64,000 nucleotides of DNA, from positions 48,633,001-48,697,000 of the forward strand of contig CM065806.1 of assembly GCA_033398695.1 (NCBI GenBank), written 5' to 3'. This stretch comes from Orobanche coerulescens (taxonomy: Eukaryota > Streptophyta > Magnoliopsida > Lamiales > Orobanchaceae). The position numbers were made by a program, and so were the translations under genes. Of this stretch, positions 10,878 to 21,599 are shown in pieces. The notes beneath the pieces were generated by a model, which had not been told where the DNA came from, ran no database searches, and saw only the letters and a list, made by a program, of their open reading frames with translations. Every line of letters starts with the position of its first letter. Position 1 is the first letter of the stretch.

Positions 10878-11996
10878 CTACTTGACTTGTAATCCAAGAA
10901 AGAAGTTAAGATTTCCCATCATACTCATCTCAAATTCTCCTTGCATGAGATTTGAGAATTTCTCACACAGCTCTGGGTTGGTTGAGCCAAATATAATGTC
11001 ATCCACATATATCTGAACTATTAATATGTGGCCTTCGTGCTCCACTCTGAATAGGGTCTTGTCCACTTTCCCTTTGCAGAAACCGTTCTTTTCAAGAAAT
11101 ACAGATAAGGTTTCATACCAAGCTCTTGGTGCCTGCTTAAGTTTATATAGAGCTTTCCATAGCCTGTAGACTTTGTCTCCTTTGACAAATCCTGGGGGTT
11201 GCTCCACATAGACTTCTTCTTCTAGGATTCCATTAAGAAATACACTTTTTACATCCATCTGATAGACTTCAAAATCCATGAATGCAGCATATGCGAGGAA
11301 TAGTCTGATGGCTTCTAATCTTGCAACATGTGCATAGGTTTCATCAAAATCTATTCCTTCACACGGTGCATATCCTTTAGCAACGAGTCTGGCTTTATTC
11401 CTAACAACAGCTCCATCCTCGTCACTTTTGTTTTTGTACACCCATTTGGTGCCAATAACCTTTTTATGATCTGGTCTGTCTGTTAGTTCCCAAACATTGT
11501 TCCGTTCCATTTTTTCAAGCTCCTCTTGCATGGCATTGATCCAAGAATAATCTTCCAAGGCTTGTTCTGTTGTTTTGGGTTCTATCTGGGACATGAAGCA
11601 AGAAAACATTGCCATTCCTGCGGGTAGAGTAGACTGTCTTGTCTTAACTCCATCAGTCAGCTTCCCAATGATTTGTTGGATGCGATGGTCTTTGAGCCAC
11701 TTGGGGATATCTTCTTCTTCAAGGTATGTTCCCCCTGTAGATTTGCTCTGGTGGATTTCCTCTCTGTCTGCATCAGCTTGGATCTGATCTCCTTGGTCTG
11801 CAACTAGTTCAGCTACCGTCTTGTCATCTGCAGGTTGGGATCTGGTCTGGTCTGCAGATGAGTCTTTATCAGCTACAGTTTGATCTTCATCAGCGGCAAC
11901 TTGATCAGGTAGGTTTGGTGTTCCTGTCTGATCTGCAGTTAGGTCTTCAGCAGCTACAGTTGGGTCTTCAGGCTGATCTGCAGATGAGTCCACCAT
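10878..11996 (-). pseudogene. Sire-1 reverse transcriptase
   Basis: 372 codons open from 11996. The N-terminal part is a low-complexity Asp/Gln/Thr-rich linker ('[19 protein letters not shown]'). Then come the copia RT blocks: '[20 protein letters not shown]', '[20 protein letters not shown]', '[12 protein letters not shown]', '[13 protein letters not shown]', the catalytic YVDDI box at 11009-10995, and '[14 protein letters not shown]'. This is the best preserved pol domain in the window. A usual Gly in '[13 protein letters not shown]' is Lys here. Flanking integrase and RNase H are in other frames, so the polyprotein cannot be made. Confidence 0.93.
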
Positions 11997-12920
11997 TCAT
12001 GTGTCATGTATAATGACTTCTTCGAGGGTTGCGGATTTGAGCTTATGCTCAATTAGCTCTACTTGTTTCCTGTACTCAACAGTAGATTCATCAAATACAA
12101 CATGGGGTGTTTCCTCCACAACTAAGGTTCTTTTATTAAAGACTCTATATGCCTTGCTTCTTTGTGAATATCCCATAAAGAGACCATCATCACTTTTTGC
12201 ATCAAAGGCATTTAGTTGAGTTTTACCGTTGTTGTGGATGAAACACTTACAACCAAAAATATGAAAGTAAGCAATAGTAGGTGTTCTGTTATTCCAAACC
12301 TCATAGGGAGTTTTGCCATGTCTCCCTACTATCATACTCTGATACAGTATGGCAAGTCGTGTTGACATCTTCACCTGTAACCTCTTGGCGGTGTCCGCTT
12401 CGCAATCATGGACTGTTTGCTTCCTTTAAGGTTCTGTTTCTTCTTTCGGCAACACCATTCTCTTTGGGGGTCCCGCAGAGAGCTCATCTTTGGATTCCAT
12501 TCGATCATTTATGTCGGTGATCACCTTGTTGAGAAATTCTCCTCCTCTATCTGATCTGATCTTGATGATTGAGAGGGATTTCTCATTTTGGATCCTTCTC
12601 AGCAGCTCAGGTAGCTTGGTCAAGGTTTCACTCTTCTTATACAAGAAGATAATCCATGTGTACCTTGAGTAGTCATCCACTACTACGGCATGCTTTGTGC
12701 CACTTAGAGTCCTTGGCTTGATAGGGCCAAATAGATCCATATGGAGTAGATCTAAGATCCTCGATGTGAGAGTTGTAGGTTGGACTGGCTTGAATGATGC
12801 TCTGGTCTGCTTTCCTTTCTGACACGCATCACAAAGAGCTTCTTTATTGAATGCTTCTTCTGGAAGTCCTCTGACCAGCTTCTGAGAATTTATCTTGTTG
12901 TTGGCTTTGAAGTTCAGATG
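11997..12920 (-). pseudogene. Sire-1 integrase
   Basis: The pre-integrase region (about 12920-12760) has 'CHLNFKANNKI'-like and Cys-rich text in broken frames. ORF 12740-12426 holds the core with the first two acidic residues ('VVDDYSRYTW' and 'RSDRGGEF'). After a frameshift, 12374-11997 continues with 'GKTPYEVWNNRTPTIAYFHI' and 'KTQLNAFDAKSDDGLFMGYS', the copia integrase C-terminal part. It would insert the cDNA into the genome. Frameshifts near 12400 and 12750 inactivate it. Confidence 0.87.
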
Positions 12921-12998
12921 ACATAATCTTTTGTGCCACAGCCATCCATTCTCAGCTATTGTCTTAGATAGAAAACAGGTATTAGGGGTTCCTGTGTT

Positions 12999-13391
12999 TC
13001 AATCTATCATGTAGACATCTCTCCTTCTGAATCCTTGTAGCTTCACCTCTCCAGATAGGATATCTATCACCATACATTTCCAAATGGTGAATACTACTAG
13101 ATTCTTTTCATCACAAAACTGGCTTATGCTTAGGAGATTATACTTGAGCCCTTTGACATAGTGAACTTTGGATATAATGATATTTCCTCGGTGCAGCTCT
13201 CCAAAGCCCTTTGTTTGTCCTCTAGAGCTATCTCCAAAGGTTACGTCTGGACCTCTTTCTTTGGTATATTTTGTCAGCATCTTCTTGTTCCCGGTCATGT
13301 GCCTCGAGCATCCAGAATCTACAAACCATTCTTCACCTCCAAAGTTTGAATTTGTGGAGATGTGGTAGTAGTACTTCCACCTTTTCTGCAA
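12999..13391 (-). pseudogene. Sire-1 aspartic protease
   Basis: The minus-strand ORF contains 'EEWFVDSGCSRHMTGN' with the catalytic Asp-Ser-Gly intact, then 'GRGNIIISKV'-like text and 'LKYNLLSISQFCDEK', the usual protease to pre-integrase junction of copia elements. It would cleave the Gag-Pol polyprotein. It is separated from gag by a frameshift and a stop at about 13391. Confidence 0.85.
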
Positions 13392-14033
13392 TCATACAAG
13401 CAGAGATTTAGGTACCCAAATCTGTGTGGGTCCTCTAGGGTTAGATGGTTTCCTGGAGAATTGATTTCTCCTTGGATTGTGAAAATTGTTATTATTACCC
13501 TTATAAGGTGTGTAAGGTCTGGGTCTGTATCCTCTGTTAGGATTGTATACCGGATATGCCTCATAATATTGGTAGTGTGGGCCATTTAAACCTTGGCTGA
13601 CACCATTTATTAAATCTTTGAGGTCTCCACACTTGTTCATTTTGAAAGTTAGGATAACCTTTAGGTTTCCATTTGCCCCTCCCATTTTGAAATCTGTTTT
13701 TGGGGAGTTTTTGATAATAATGGGAATGTTGTCTGGGCTGCTGCTTCTGCCTTGGCCATTGCCTAGTTGCTTGTCTAGGTGGCTGCCTTGTATACCTTGG
13801 CTGCAGCCTAGACTTGTGACTTGGTTGTTGCCTATTTTTAAATACAGGTTTGTATATAGGCTCAGCAGACGAGACAATTGTTTCTCCTTTGATGAAGGTG
13901 GTTTTAGAATTAGAGGGAGTGTGAGGATCATATCCAAGGCCTGATCTGGAATATAGTGGCCTTTTATTAGTACACAGTTTGTCCAGAGTTAGAGACGCCT
14001 TCAGGGAGGTTATTTCCTGTGCCTGAGTCTTAT
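13392..14033 (-). pseudogene. Sire-1 Gln/Arg/Tyr-rich spacer between gag and protease
   Basis: The sequence encodes low-complexity peptide rich in Gln, Arg, Pro and Tyr, such as 'PNRGYRPRPYTPYKGNNNN', in shifting frames. Such spacers between the zinc knuckle and protease are known in SIRE-type elements. I see no catalytic motif. Confidence 0.55.
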
Positions 14034-15479
14034 TTACCTGAGTAAGTTTAGTAAATTCGGCTTTGACATGAGCAAGTGCAGCTGATTTTTCACTATCAAA
14101 ACAGTTAATCGTTTTATCTCAGCTATAGTGACATCAGCCTGGTTTTTCAAGTTAACTGCAGCCTGGTTTTCAAAATCAGATTTTACTTTATTCAATTCTA
14201 GGCTGAGTTTTTCAAAATTATTTTTCAGCTGCCTATTCTCATCTTGCATCCGAGTCTTCTCGGCTGATACAGATAGGTGTGCAGATTTTAGTGTCTCAAA
14301 ATCCTTAAGTAGCTGATTTATAGATTCGTGCAAGTCCATATCTTGTGACATGGCTGAACTATTATTTGAAATAGAGGGTTTTGATGTTACCTCTTCATCA
14401 TCTAGGTTGGCCATCAGGCAATCATACTCTTCATCATCATCAGAGAAGAATTCGCTGCTTGACTCTACACGCTCTTGATCTTCTCCGATGAGGGCCTTCA
14501 TTCGGTCTTCTTTTCTGCTCACCTCCTTCTTGCTCTTGTCCTTCTTAAGATCAGGACAGTCGATTTGAATGTGTCCTGTCTTATGGCAGTTGTAACACTC
14601 CACTTTCCAGCTTCTGGCTTTTTGGTTTCTTCTGGGATTCTCCTTAAAATTCTTTTAATATTTGGAGTAATTCTTCCTGAAGTTGCTGAACCTTTGCATG
14701 ATGAACGCCATCTCTTCCTCGAAATCGAGTGGATTTGGAGGTTTAACTTCAGATAGGCTTTTGGCGGGAGACTCGGCTGCAAACGCTATTCCCTTCTCTG
14801 CAGGCTCGTTTGATGATGAACTTGGGAGTTCGAATCCGTAAGCCTTCAGGTCAGAGAATAGTTCTTGAATCTTGATTTTATTGAGGTCTTTGGATCCCCA
14901 CATGGCTACCGCCTTCATATTCCACTCTGGGTTGAGTGATCTCAGAACCTTCAGGGCCATCTCCCTGTTGCCATAGGATTTTCCCAGAGAATTAATTTCA
15001 TTGATGATCTCTGTGAACCTTGTGTCCACCTGGTCTATGGATTCTCCGGTCTTCATCTTGAAGTTATCAAACTTCTGGGTAGCGATTGACAACTTGTTTT
15101 CTTTTATTAGCTCGGTACCTTCGCACATCACAGCAAGAGTATCCCAAATCTCCTTGGCATTTTTGCAATTTTTAATCTTGACCATTGTTGATTTGTCAAG
15201 TGTTTGGTATAGCACATCTCTGGCACGGTTGTCTAGGTTGGCCAGCTTTCTTTCTTCTGGGGTCAGCTCCATCCGCTTCTTTGGGATCTTTTCAGGCTTC
15301 CCAGCTGCAATCTCCCCAGGAGTGTTATCCTTCTCGAATATGAATGGGCCGTCCTCTATGATACACCACATGTCATCATGGATTGAGGATAAGTGTGCCT
15401 GTATCCTTATCTTCCAAAGATCATACTCGTCAACTGAAAACACAGGTAATCTAGAGTGCATGTGTTGCATGTGTTCCAT
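14034..15479 (-). pseudogene. Sire-1 gag with CCHC zinc knuckle
   Basis: ORF 15479-14655 begins MEHMQHMHSRL and has the copia Gag (UBN2-like) core: 'EYDLWKIRIQAHLSSIHDDM', 'DVLYQTLDKSTMVKIKNC', 'KEIWDTLAVMCEG', 'FTEIINEINSLGKSYGN'. A stop near 14655 ('YSKY*') ends it. The next ORF (14603-14034) carries the nucleic-acid binding knuckle CYNCHKTGHIQIDC (C-X2-C-X4-H-X4-C) and then a long coiled-coil-like stretch ('NRQLKNNFEKLSLELNKVKS'). Gag forms the cytoplasmic virus-like particle. Confidence 0.9.
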
Positions 15480-15551
15480 TTTACAATGAGAGTTTAAAAA
15501 TATATATATCCTCGATATATGTATCTGGTTCGTGAATTGAATGAACCAACT

Positions 15552-15563
15552 GCTCCGATACCA
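15552..15563 (-). other. Sire-1 primer-binding site
   Basis: The minus strand reads TGGTATCGGAGC two bases after the 5' LTR. It is a Met-type PBS with one change. Confidence 0.85.
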
Positions 15564-15565
15564 CT

Positions 15566-16912
15566 TGTAGGTCGCAAGTCGTCCAGGAATAAGTCTAGAG
15601 GGGGGTGAATAGACCTATTGAAACTCTTAAACTCTTTTTCACGGAGAGTAAGTTTCTGATCTGATAGATATGTAAATGACTAAGAGTCGTTTGTATTCAA
15701 TACGTGTGGAAGTCAGCTGATGACGAATACAAAAACAACCAATGAAACACTTAACAATGAATACAGTAGTTAAAGTATGATGCTATGAAACAGTAAAATA
15801 CGCAGGCAGTTATAGTGGTCTCAGAGGTGGCATAATCCTCTACTAATCCACTTTTATCCAAACCAGTTGGAGATGAATTAACTATAATTGTCAACCAGTG
15901 ATAAATATTACAGTGATTCAACCAATTACAACATCTTCCAACCAGTGGAAATCCTTGCCGTTGCAACTCCCTTAACTGCCTTGCACCTCTTGATCCGCGA
16001 TCCTTGGATGCCTTTACAGTCTTGAACTTCAACCAGTGAAGTACCCCGAACTCAGGATTAAAGACACGAGTTTTTGTCTTCTCCAACTAAGAGCTTCTTC
16101 AAATATGAATTTTGAGTACTGCTCTTTTCACGATGCTATAGTTTGCTTTTTGATTGCTTTGAATGCTTTGATTGCTTGAGATTTTGTTCGCACCGATGTT
16201 GCTCAACTTCAAATCTCAGGATATATATATAGGTGTTGATCCTTGAGCATTCTTAATAGCCGTTGCAAATCTTGAAACAAATCCGTTCGTTGGAGAAATA
16301 GACTTCTTTGTTTATTTTTCTGAACGTTGCAAGGCTGGATTCCCATATTTTAATCCATCTCTCGACCGTTGTAAAGACTTTGCATGTGAGGCGCCATATC
16401 TTTTGAATATAATAAGATTAAAGTCTTTCAGTGGTAGGTCTGGATGAATTATTTAATTCATATCCTTGTGGGAATCTCTCCAATATGTTTCTTTACGCTT
16501 GCATGTGACTTTCCGTAATATTTGACTATTCAACGTATGCTGACGTGGACTTTGGAGTACTTGGCTGATCTCTTATAAGTTAAGTTGGCTGATGTACAGT
16601 CATCTTCTCTGCAGTTTGGACTTTTCTGATGGTGATTATTTGAGACTCGCCTGATCAGATGACTTGTCTGAAGTCACTTGACTGCAGTCTGGTCAAACAT
16701 CTCTGATGAATTTTTGTTGACCAGAACTTCTCTGACTTGACTCAGCTGTACTTCTCTGATATACTTATCTGTACCTTTGTACTTAGCCGATTTGAGCCTA
16801 ACTTATTTGGCCTATAGAAGATACTCATTTGGTTCTTCCTTACATTTTGCCAAGTATTAAACATTTGAATTACATTAATGACATCATCAAAATCTAACAA
16901 GTATTCCTAACA
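15566..16912 (-). repeat. Sire-1 5' LTR
   Basis: On the plus strand it runs from TGTAGGTCGCAAG to TATTCCTAACA and pairs with 4803-6141. Differences between the two are few, which suggests a fairly recent insertion compared with Tat-1 around it. Confidence 0.92.
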
Positions 16913-16917
16913 AACCA

Positions 16918-17161
16918 GACTCTCTCTTAGCCCGCTATCCAGCCGACTTCCTACACGAGTTTTTGTCTCAAGCTTTCCTGTGACTAATTCTATCTCCATG
17001 AGTTCCTCGTTAGGCTTGACACCCTCCTCCTGAGTTCCCTCTACTGCTCTTAATTTCTTATCTCTTTTTTATTCTGGATCTGAGCCTCTTCGCTCGGAAG
17101 TTCTTTTATTGCTTTGCACCCCTAACTTTACTGTTATCTAGTAGCAAGATCAGGTAACAAA
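16918..17161 (-). pseudogene. Tat-1 spacer between protease and RT
   Basis: Matches Tat-2 at about 21540-21780 in reverse orientation, for example the 'cgaggaactcatggagatagaatt' region. It is a hydrophilic linker in the pol polyprotein with no catalytic motif seen. Sire-1 lies at its RT side. Confidence 0.6.
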
Positions 17162-17695
17162 TTAATCTCCAGCTACCTCTCCTACCTCATTTCCCACAGG
17201 GAATTTTACCTTCATGTGGGAGGTAGATGTTACTGCCTCAAATTTGTTGAGCTTGTGGCGTCCCAAAATGGCGTTATAGGCTGATTTAGTATCGACCACT
17301 AAGAATCTGATTGTCTTAACCTTTCTATGAGGTACCCAGACCAGTGCCACCAGAAGTACCACCTCCCCTACTGTCTGCACCTCGGTCATGAAGAATCCAT
17401 AAAGTGTTGTATCCACCTTTCATAATTCCACCTCGAGGTTCATTTGCTTGAAACAATTGTAAAATAATATATCTACCGAGCTCCTTGTATCGATAAAAGC
17501 CCTTTGCACATTATAGCTAGTGATCTCCACTGTGATGACAAGTACTTCATTATAGGGCGCGTGTATCCCATTATAGTCCGACGGACGAAATTGGATATTG
17601 GGCCCGCAGCTTACAGAGGCGACCTCTTTAAACTGGCGATATTTTGCTTTTTGCTTGTGAGCCCTCTGGGCCTGATTGAAATTTCCATCGGTCGG
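17162..17695 (-). pseudogene. Tat-1 aspartic protease region
   Basis: The minus strand around 17500-17460 encodes 'RAFIDTRSSVDILFY', which aligns with the Tat protease active site. The catalytic Asp is there, but the following Gly of D-x-G is replaced by Arg. The ORF 17416-17162 continues 'YGFFMTEVQTVGEVVLLVAL', 'RKVKTIRFLVVDTKSAYNAILGR', the typical retropepsin-like second half. An in-frame stop separates the two parts. Tat-2 carries Trp at the same position. Confidence 0.72.
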
Positions 17696-18929
17696 TCATC
17701 CTGATATCATATGAATCACTACTTTCTTAACCGGGGGGTTAGGGGTCCCTCGAGGTGCTTCCCTTTTCATCCCCGTACCTCTTGGGGGTACGAGTGGCTT
17801 TTTTCGACCTCCATTTCTGTGTTGGTACGTGAACTCCATTAGATGTCCTCCTTGGACCAACCTCTCAATCTCATCTTTGTGATGCTTACACGTATCCGTT
17901 TTATGTTCATAGTCATTGTGGAATCGGCAATAAAGTTCTGTCTTTGGTTGGGTGGGTCCATTAAAATGAGATGTGGGTGAGTCAATAACCCGACCTATCT
18001 TGCCTTCTACCGCCTCTAGGACCTGTGCTCTTCTCATTATCAGTGGGCTATATTGGTCGAACCTTGATCGCTTTAGGTTGATTGCGCCCTTCCTCGGATC
18101 CGCGTTTCGATCTGCCCTCCCACGGAGCACTTCTCTCCGAGGGAGATTTCCTCGGAAGGTATACACCTCGTGCTGCACCACCCTGCTGGTTCCTCCTTCA
18201 ACTTCCTCGGGCTTTTCCTACAATTCCTCCATGTATTTTTCGGCTTCTTTGATGTTGATGTATTTGGAACACCGAGCTAGGACTTCGTCATATGTTCGGG
18301 ACGGTTATTTGGTGAGAGACGTACGAAGTAGTCCTGCTGTAGTCCTTGTGTCAGGGCGCTTGCTTTTACCTCCTCAGATGACGAGGGTATTTCTAGACAT
18401 GCATTTCTAAATCTAGTTACATAAGCTCTTAATGCCTCTCCGGGGTACTGCTTGATACCGGATAAGGACATGCGTGTTTTTTTATGCGCTCTAGCGCTTG
18501 CGAAGTGGGTCAGGAACGCCGAGCTAAAAGCCTTGAAGCTAGTAATCATCCCTGGTGGTATCTGGTGGAACCAATCCTGAGTCGATTCGATCAACGTAGC
18601 TAAAAATGCTCTGCAGGTCATGGGGTCCGAGTATCGGTGGAGTACCGCTATGTTTTCGAATCGTAAAAGATGTCGAGTAGGGTCCGAGAGCCGTCGTAAG
18701 TAAAGGTGACCGCCCTGAATCGGTACGGGAGTTCGGCCTGCAATATCTCCTTGGAGAGCGGACGGCCCAGATGGATTTCTAAGTCCCTCCCCACGACCTT
18801 TTGTCGTAACTCTTCTAGCTCATCCTGCATACTGGATATGAGGGGATCCAGTGCTCTCGATTGTCTATCTCGTTCCCACATCCTTAGATGGCTCTCCCCA
18901 TGCTCTTCCTGCTGACTGATTTCCTCCAT
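17696..18929 (-). pseudogene. Tat-1 gag
   Basis: Three pieces in order on the minus strand. 18929-18648 is N-terminal, with 'SSMQDELEELRQKVVG' (coiled-coil-like) and 'FRAVTFTYDGS'. 18621-18277 is the capsid core, with 'MTCRAFLATLIESTQDWFHQIPPG', 'SFKAFSSAFLTHFASAR' and 'LRAYVTRFRNACLEI', a clear retrotransposon Gag domain. 18181-17696 holds the variant knuckle 'CRFHNDYEHKTDTC', where a His stands at the second Cys position. One-base shifts near 18640 and 18230 break the frame. Confidence 0.82.
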
Positions 18930-19228
18930 CCTATCCGAGAGGATGGGTATTATTTTTCACGGTGTTTTTTGCTTTTCGACCTCCCGGCTTTTCTGGATTG
19001 CACTAGCGATTAGGTCAGCTAATGCTTCTTTTGTCAAGATGAATGTGCTGGGTGTAGCTTCTTATCCAGGGATAATGGGTGTTTTTTCTAGAATTGATTC
19101 TCCACCCGCAGCTGCTAGTTGCTCCTCCAAATTTCTGGGTACCAGCTCCCCAATTTTCTTCTGGACTGTCTCTTCCACCATTGTTAATCTCATGTCTCAA
19201 CTCAATGAATGACTCGATGTCACTCTTT
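18930..19228 (-). other. Tat-1 leader
   Basis: Sequence between the PBS and the recognisable gag start. It may include the true N-terminal codons of gag ('DSFIELRHEINNGGRDSPEEN'-like text in one minus frame). I assign nothing further. Confidence 0.45.
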
Positions 19229-19244
19229 CCCACAGACAGCGCCA
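19229..19244 (-). other. Tat-1 primer-binding site
   Basis: The minus strand reads TGGCGCTGTCTGTGGG two bases after the LTR. This is one change from the TGGCGCCGTCTGTGGG sequence commonly seen in plant Tat-type elements. Confidence 0.75.
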
Positions 19245-19246
19245 CT

Positions 19247-19836
19247 TGATGAGCCCAAACTGATCAGTCACCAAGAACCGGGTTGATATCAGAAATTTAT
19301 CTGAAATAACCCCCAAGTATGTAAAATGTCTTTCTCGCTCTAAGATATTTCTCTCTCTTTAGAATATTTCTCTCTCTTTTGAATATTTCTCTCTCTTTAA
19401 TGTCAGAATGCTTGACCTTGGGAGGAAAGGCTTCTCCCTTATTTATAGAATGGAGGGGTCGCCTTTCCTTTGAGGCCTTTTCTTGGTTTCAGGGAAGATC
19501 CCAGATATTCAGGGATTTCAATTGCGGCCTCCCATCCCTGGATATTCGAGATTTGGGCTGCAGCTTATCTGCCCTTGGATTTCCGGGATTCTGTCAGGTA
19601 AGTCAAAACCTAACCTTTGGGGATCCTAATCTTCATGAGCCCGTACGCTCCCGACCTCGGGTTGGGGTTATGTAGGTCGGTCTATTATATAAGGGGGGCA
19701 TTAGGTCGGGACATTCCTCTCTTGTCAAAGAGGTCGGCAAGTTTGTTAATCTTTGCGTGTATTCTAGTTTCCTGACCTCAGGGTAGGGTCAGTCGGGTCG
19801 GACTAACTTTGCCCGGGCCTCTCCTTTTTACCCGGA
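19247..19836 (-). repeat. Tat-1 5' LTR (lacking its first ~87 bases)
   Basis: On the plus strand it starts TGATGAGCCC and matches the reverse complement of the Tat-2 3' LTR (50728-51577). Identity stops at about 19836 ('tttttacccgg'), where plus-strand Tat-2 gag sequence begins. It includes purine/pyrimidine-rich 'ctctctttagaatatttctctctctt' repeats at 19345-19400. Confidence 0.82.
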
Positions 19837-19841
19837 CAAGA

Positions 19842-20970
19842 TAGAGCACTGGATCCCCTCGTATCCAGTATGCAGAACGATCTAGAAGAGTTACGACAAA
19901 AGATCGTGGGGAGGGACTCAGAAAACCATCTGGGCCATCCCTTCTCCGAGGAGATATTGCAGGCCGAACTCCCGTACGGATTCAGGGCGATCACCTTTAC
20001 TTACGATGGCTCTCGGACCCTACCCGACATCTGTATCGATTCGAAAACATGGCGGTACTCCACCGATACTCGGACCCCGTGAGCTGCAGAGCATTTTTAG
20101 CTAGGTTGAAGGAATCAGCTGAGGATTGGTTCCACCAGATACCACCAGGGACGATTACCATCTTCAAGGCTTTTAGCTCGGCATTCCTGACCCATTTCGC
20201 GAGCGCTAGAGCGCATCAGAAAACATTCATGTCCTTATTCAGTATCTAGCAGTACCCCGGAGAGGCGTTAAGAACTTATGTAACTCGGTTCACAAAGACA
20301 TGTCTAGAAGTACCCTCATCATCTGGGGAGGTAAAAGCAAGCGCCCTGACAAAAGGACTGCAGTCAGGACTACTTCGTACGTCTCTCACCAAAAAGCCGG
20401 CCCGACATATGACGAAGTTCTAGATCGGTGTTCCAAATACATCAATGTCGAAGAAGCCGAAAAAACATGGAGGAATTGCAGGAAAAGCCCGAGGAAGGGG
20501 AAAGAGGAACCAGCAGGGTGGTGCAGCACGAGGTGTATACCTTCTAAGGAAATATCCCTCGAGGAGAAGTGCCCAGTGGGAGGGCAGATCGAAGCGCAGA
20601 TCAGGAGAAGGGAGAGATCAACCTAAAGCGACCAAGGTTCGACCAATATAGCCCGCTGACAATGAGAAGAACACAGGTCCTAGAGGCGGTCGAAGTCAAG
20701 ATAGGTTGGGTTATTGACTGGCCCACATCCCATTTTAATGGACCCACCCAACCAAATTCAGAACTTTATTGCCGATTCCATGACTACTATGGACATAAAA
20801 CGGACGAGTGTAAGCATCTCAAAGATGAGATTGAGAGGTTGGTCCGAGCAGGACATCTAATGGAGTTCATGTACCAACAAAGAAATGGAGGTTGTAAAAA
20901 GCCACTCGTACCCTCAAGAGGTACGGGAATGAAAAGGGAAGCTCCTCGAGGGACCCCTAAACCCTAGGTT
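19842..20970 (+). pseudogene. Tat-2 gag (5' truncated)
   Basis: Pieces in order: 'MQNDLEELRQKIVGRDSEN' with 'FRAITFTYDGSRTLPD' (19870-20082); 'CRAFLARLKESAEDWFHQIPPG' and 'FKAFSSAFLTHFASARAH' (20049-20249, other frame); a shifted Arg/Lys-rich region; and 'ELYCRFHDYYGHKTDECKHL' (within 20569-20967), a knuckle with the variant C-X2-H-X4-H-X4-C spacing. Stops and frameshifts occur near 20080, 20250 and 20560. The start is lost at the inverted junction with Tat-1. Confidence 0.8.
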
Positions 20971-21159
20971 AAGAAAGGAGTGATTCATATGATATCAAGA
21001 GGTCCGACCGATGGAAATTCCAATCAGGCTCGGAAGGCTCACACGTAAAAAGCAAAATATCGCCAGTTTAAAGAGCTCGCCTCTGTAAGCAGTGGGCCCG
21101 TTATCCAATTTGGTCCGAAGGACTACAACGGGATACACGCACCCCATAATGACACACTT

Positions 21160-21590
21160 GTCATCACAGCGGAGATTGCTAGTTATGATGCGCAAAGGGT
21201 TTTTATCGATACATGGAGCTCGGTAGATATATTATTTTATGACTGTTTCACGCAAATGAACCTCGAGGTGGAGTTAATAAAGGTGGATACGGCACTTTAC
21301 GGATTCTGCATGACCGACATGCAGCCAGTAGGGGAGGTGGTACTTCCAGTGGCATTGGGCCGGGTACCTCATAGAAAGGTTAATACAATCAGGTTCTTAG
21401 TGGTTGATACTAAATCAGCCTATAACGCCATTAGGATACCCCGGGCTCAACAAATTTGAGGCAGTAGCATCTACCTCCCATATGAAAGTAAAATTCCCTA
21501 TGGGAAACAAGATAGGAGAGGTAGTTGGAGATCAAATTTGTTTCCCAAACTTGCTACCAGACAACAATAAAGCAGAGGGCGCAAAGCAAT
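21160..21590 (+). pseudogene. Tat-2 aspartic protease region
   Basis: The frame through 21200-21460 reads 'RVFIDTWSSVDILFYDCF', then 'MNLEVELIKVDTALYGF', 'PVGEVVLPVALGRVPHRKV' and 'IRFLVVDTKSAYNAI'. The active-site Asp is present but the Gly of D-x-G is Trp. A frameshift at about 21435 follows. The protease would mature Gag-Pol. Confidence 0.72.
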
Positions 21591-21599
21591 AAAAGAACG

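Larger units (their letters stand above)
4803..16912 (-). mobile_element. Sire-1: SIRE/Maximus-like Ty1/copia retrotransposon, near complete, minus strand
   Basis: A 12.1-kb element bounded by two nearly identical LTRs of about 1.34 kb (4803-6141 and 15566-16912) and a 5-bp TSD, AGCCA at 4798-4802 and AACCA at 16913-16917 (one mismatch). In minus-strand order it has 5' LTR, PBS, gag with zinc knuckle, protease, integrase, RT, RNase H, a long third ORF, PPT and 3' LTR. The order PR-IN-RT-RH defines copia. The large size and the ORF after pol are known features of the SIRE/Maximus lineage. The site before insertion can be seen in Tat-2 at about 21780. All ORFs carry stops or shifts. Confidence 0.92.
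2830..19836 (-). mobile_element. Tat-1: truncated Tat-like Ty3/gypsy element, minus strand, split by Sire-1
   Basis: Read on the minus strand it has a 5' LTR (19836 to 19247, with its first ~87 bases missing), PBS (19244-19229), gag, protease, then RT, RNase H and a second RNase H-like domain, stopping at about 2940 with no integrase or 3' LTR. Its sequence parallels Tat-2 (19838-51577) on the opposite strand. Sire-1 interrupts it at 4803-16912. The bases at 2830-2919 do not match Tat-2 and are unassigned. The dual RNase H ('HIPRAENVRADHLAKM') is typical of the Tat lineage. Confidence 0.82.
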
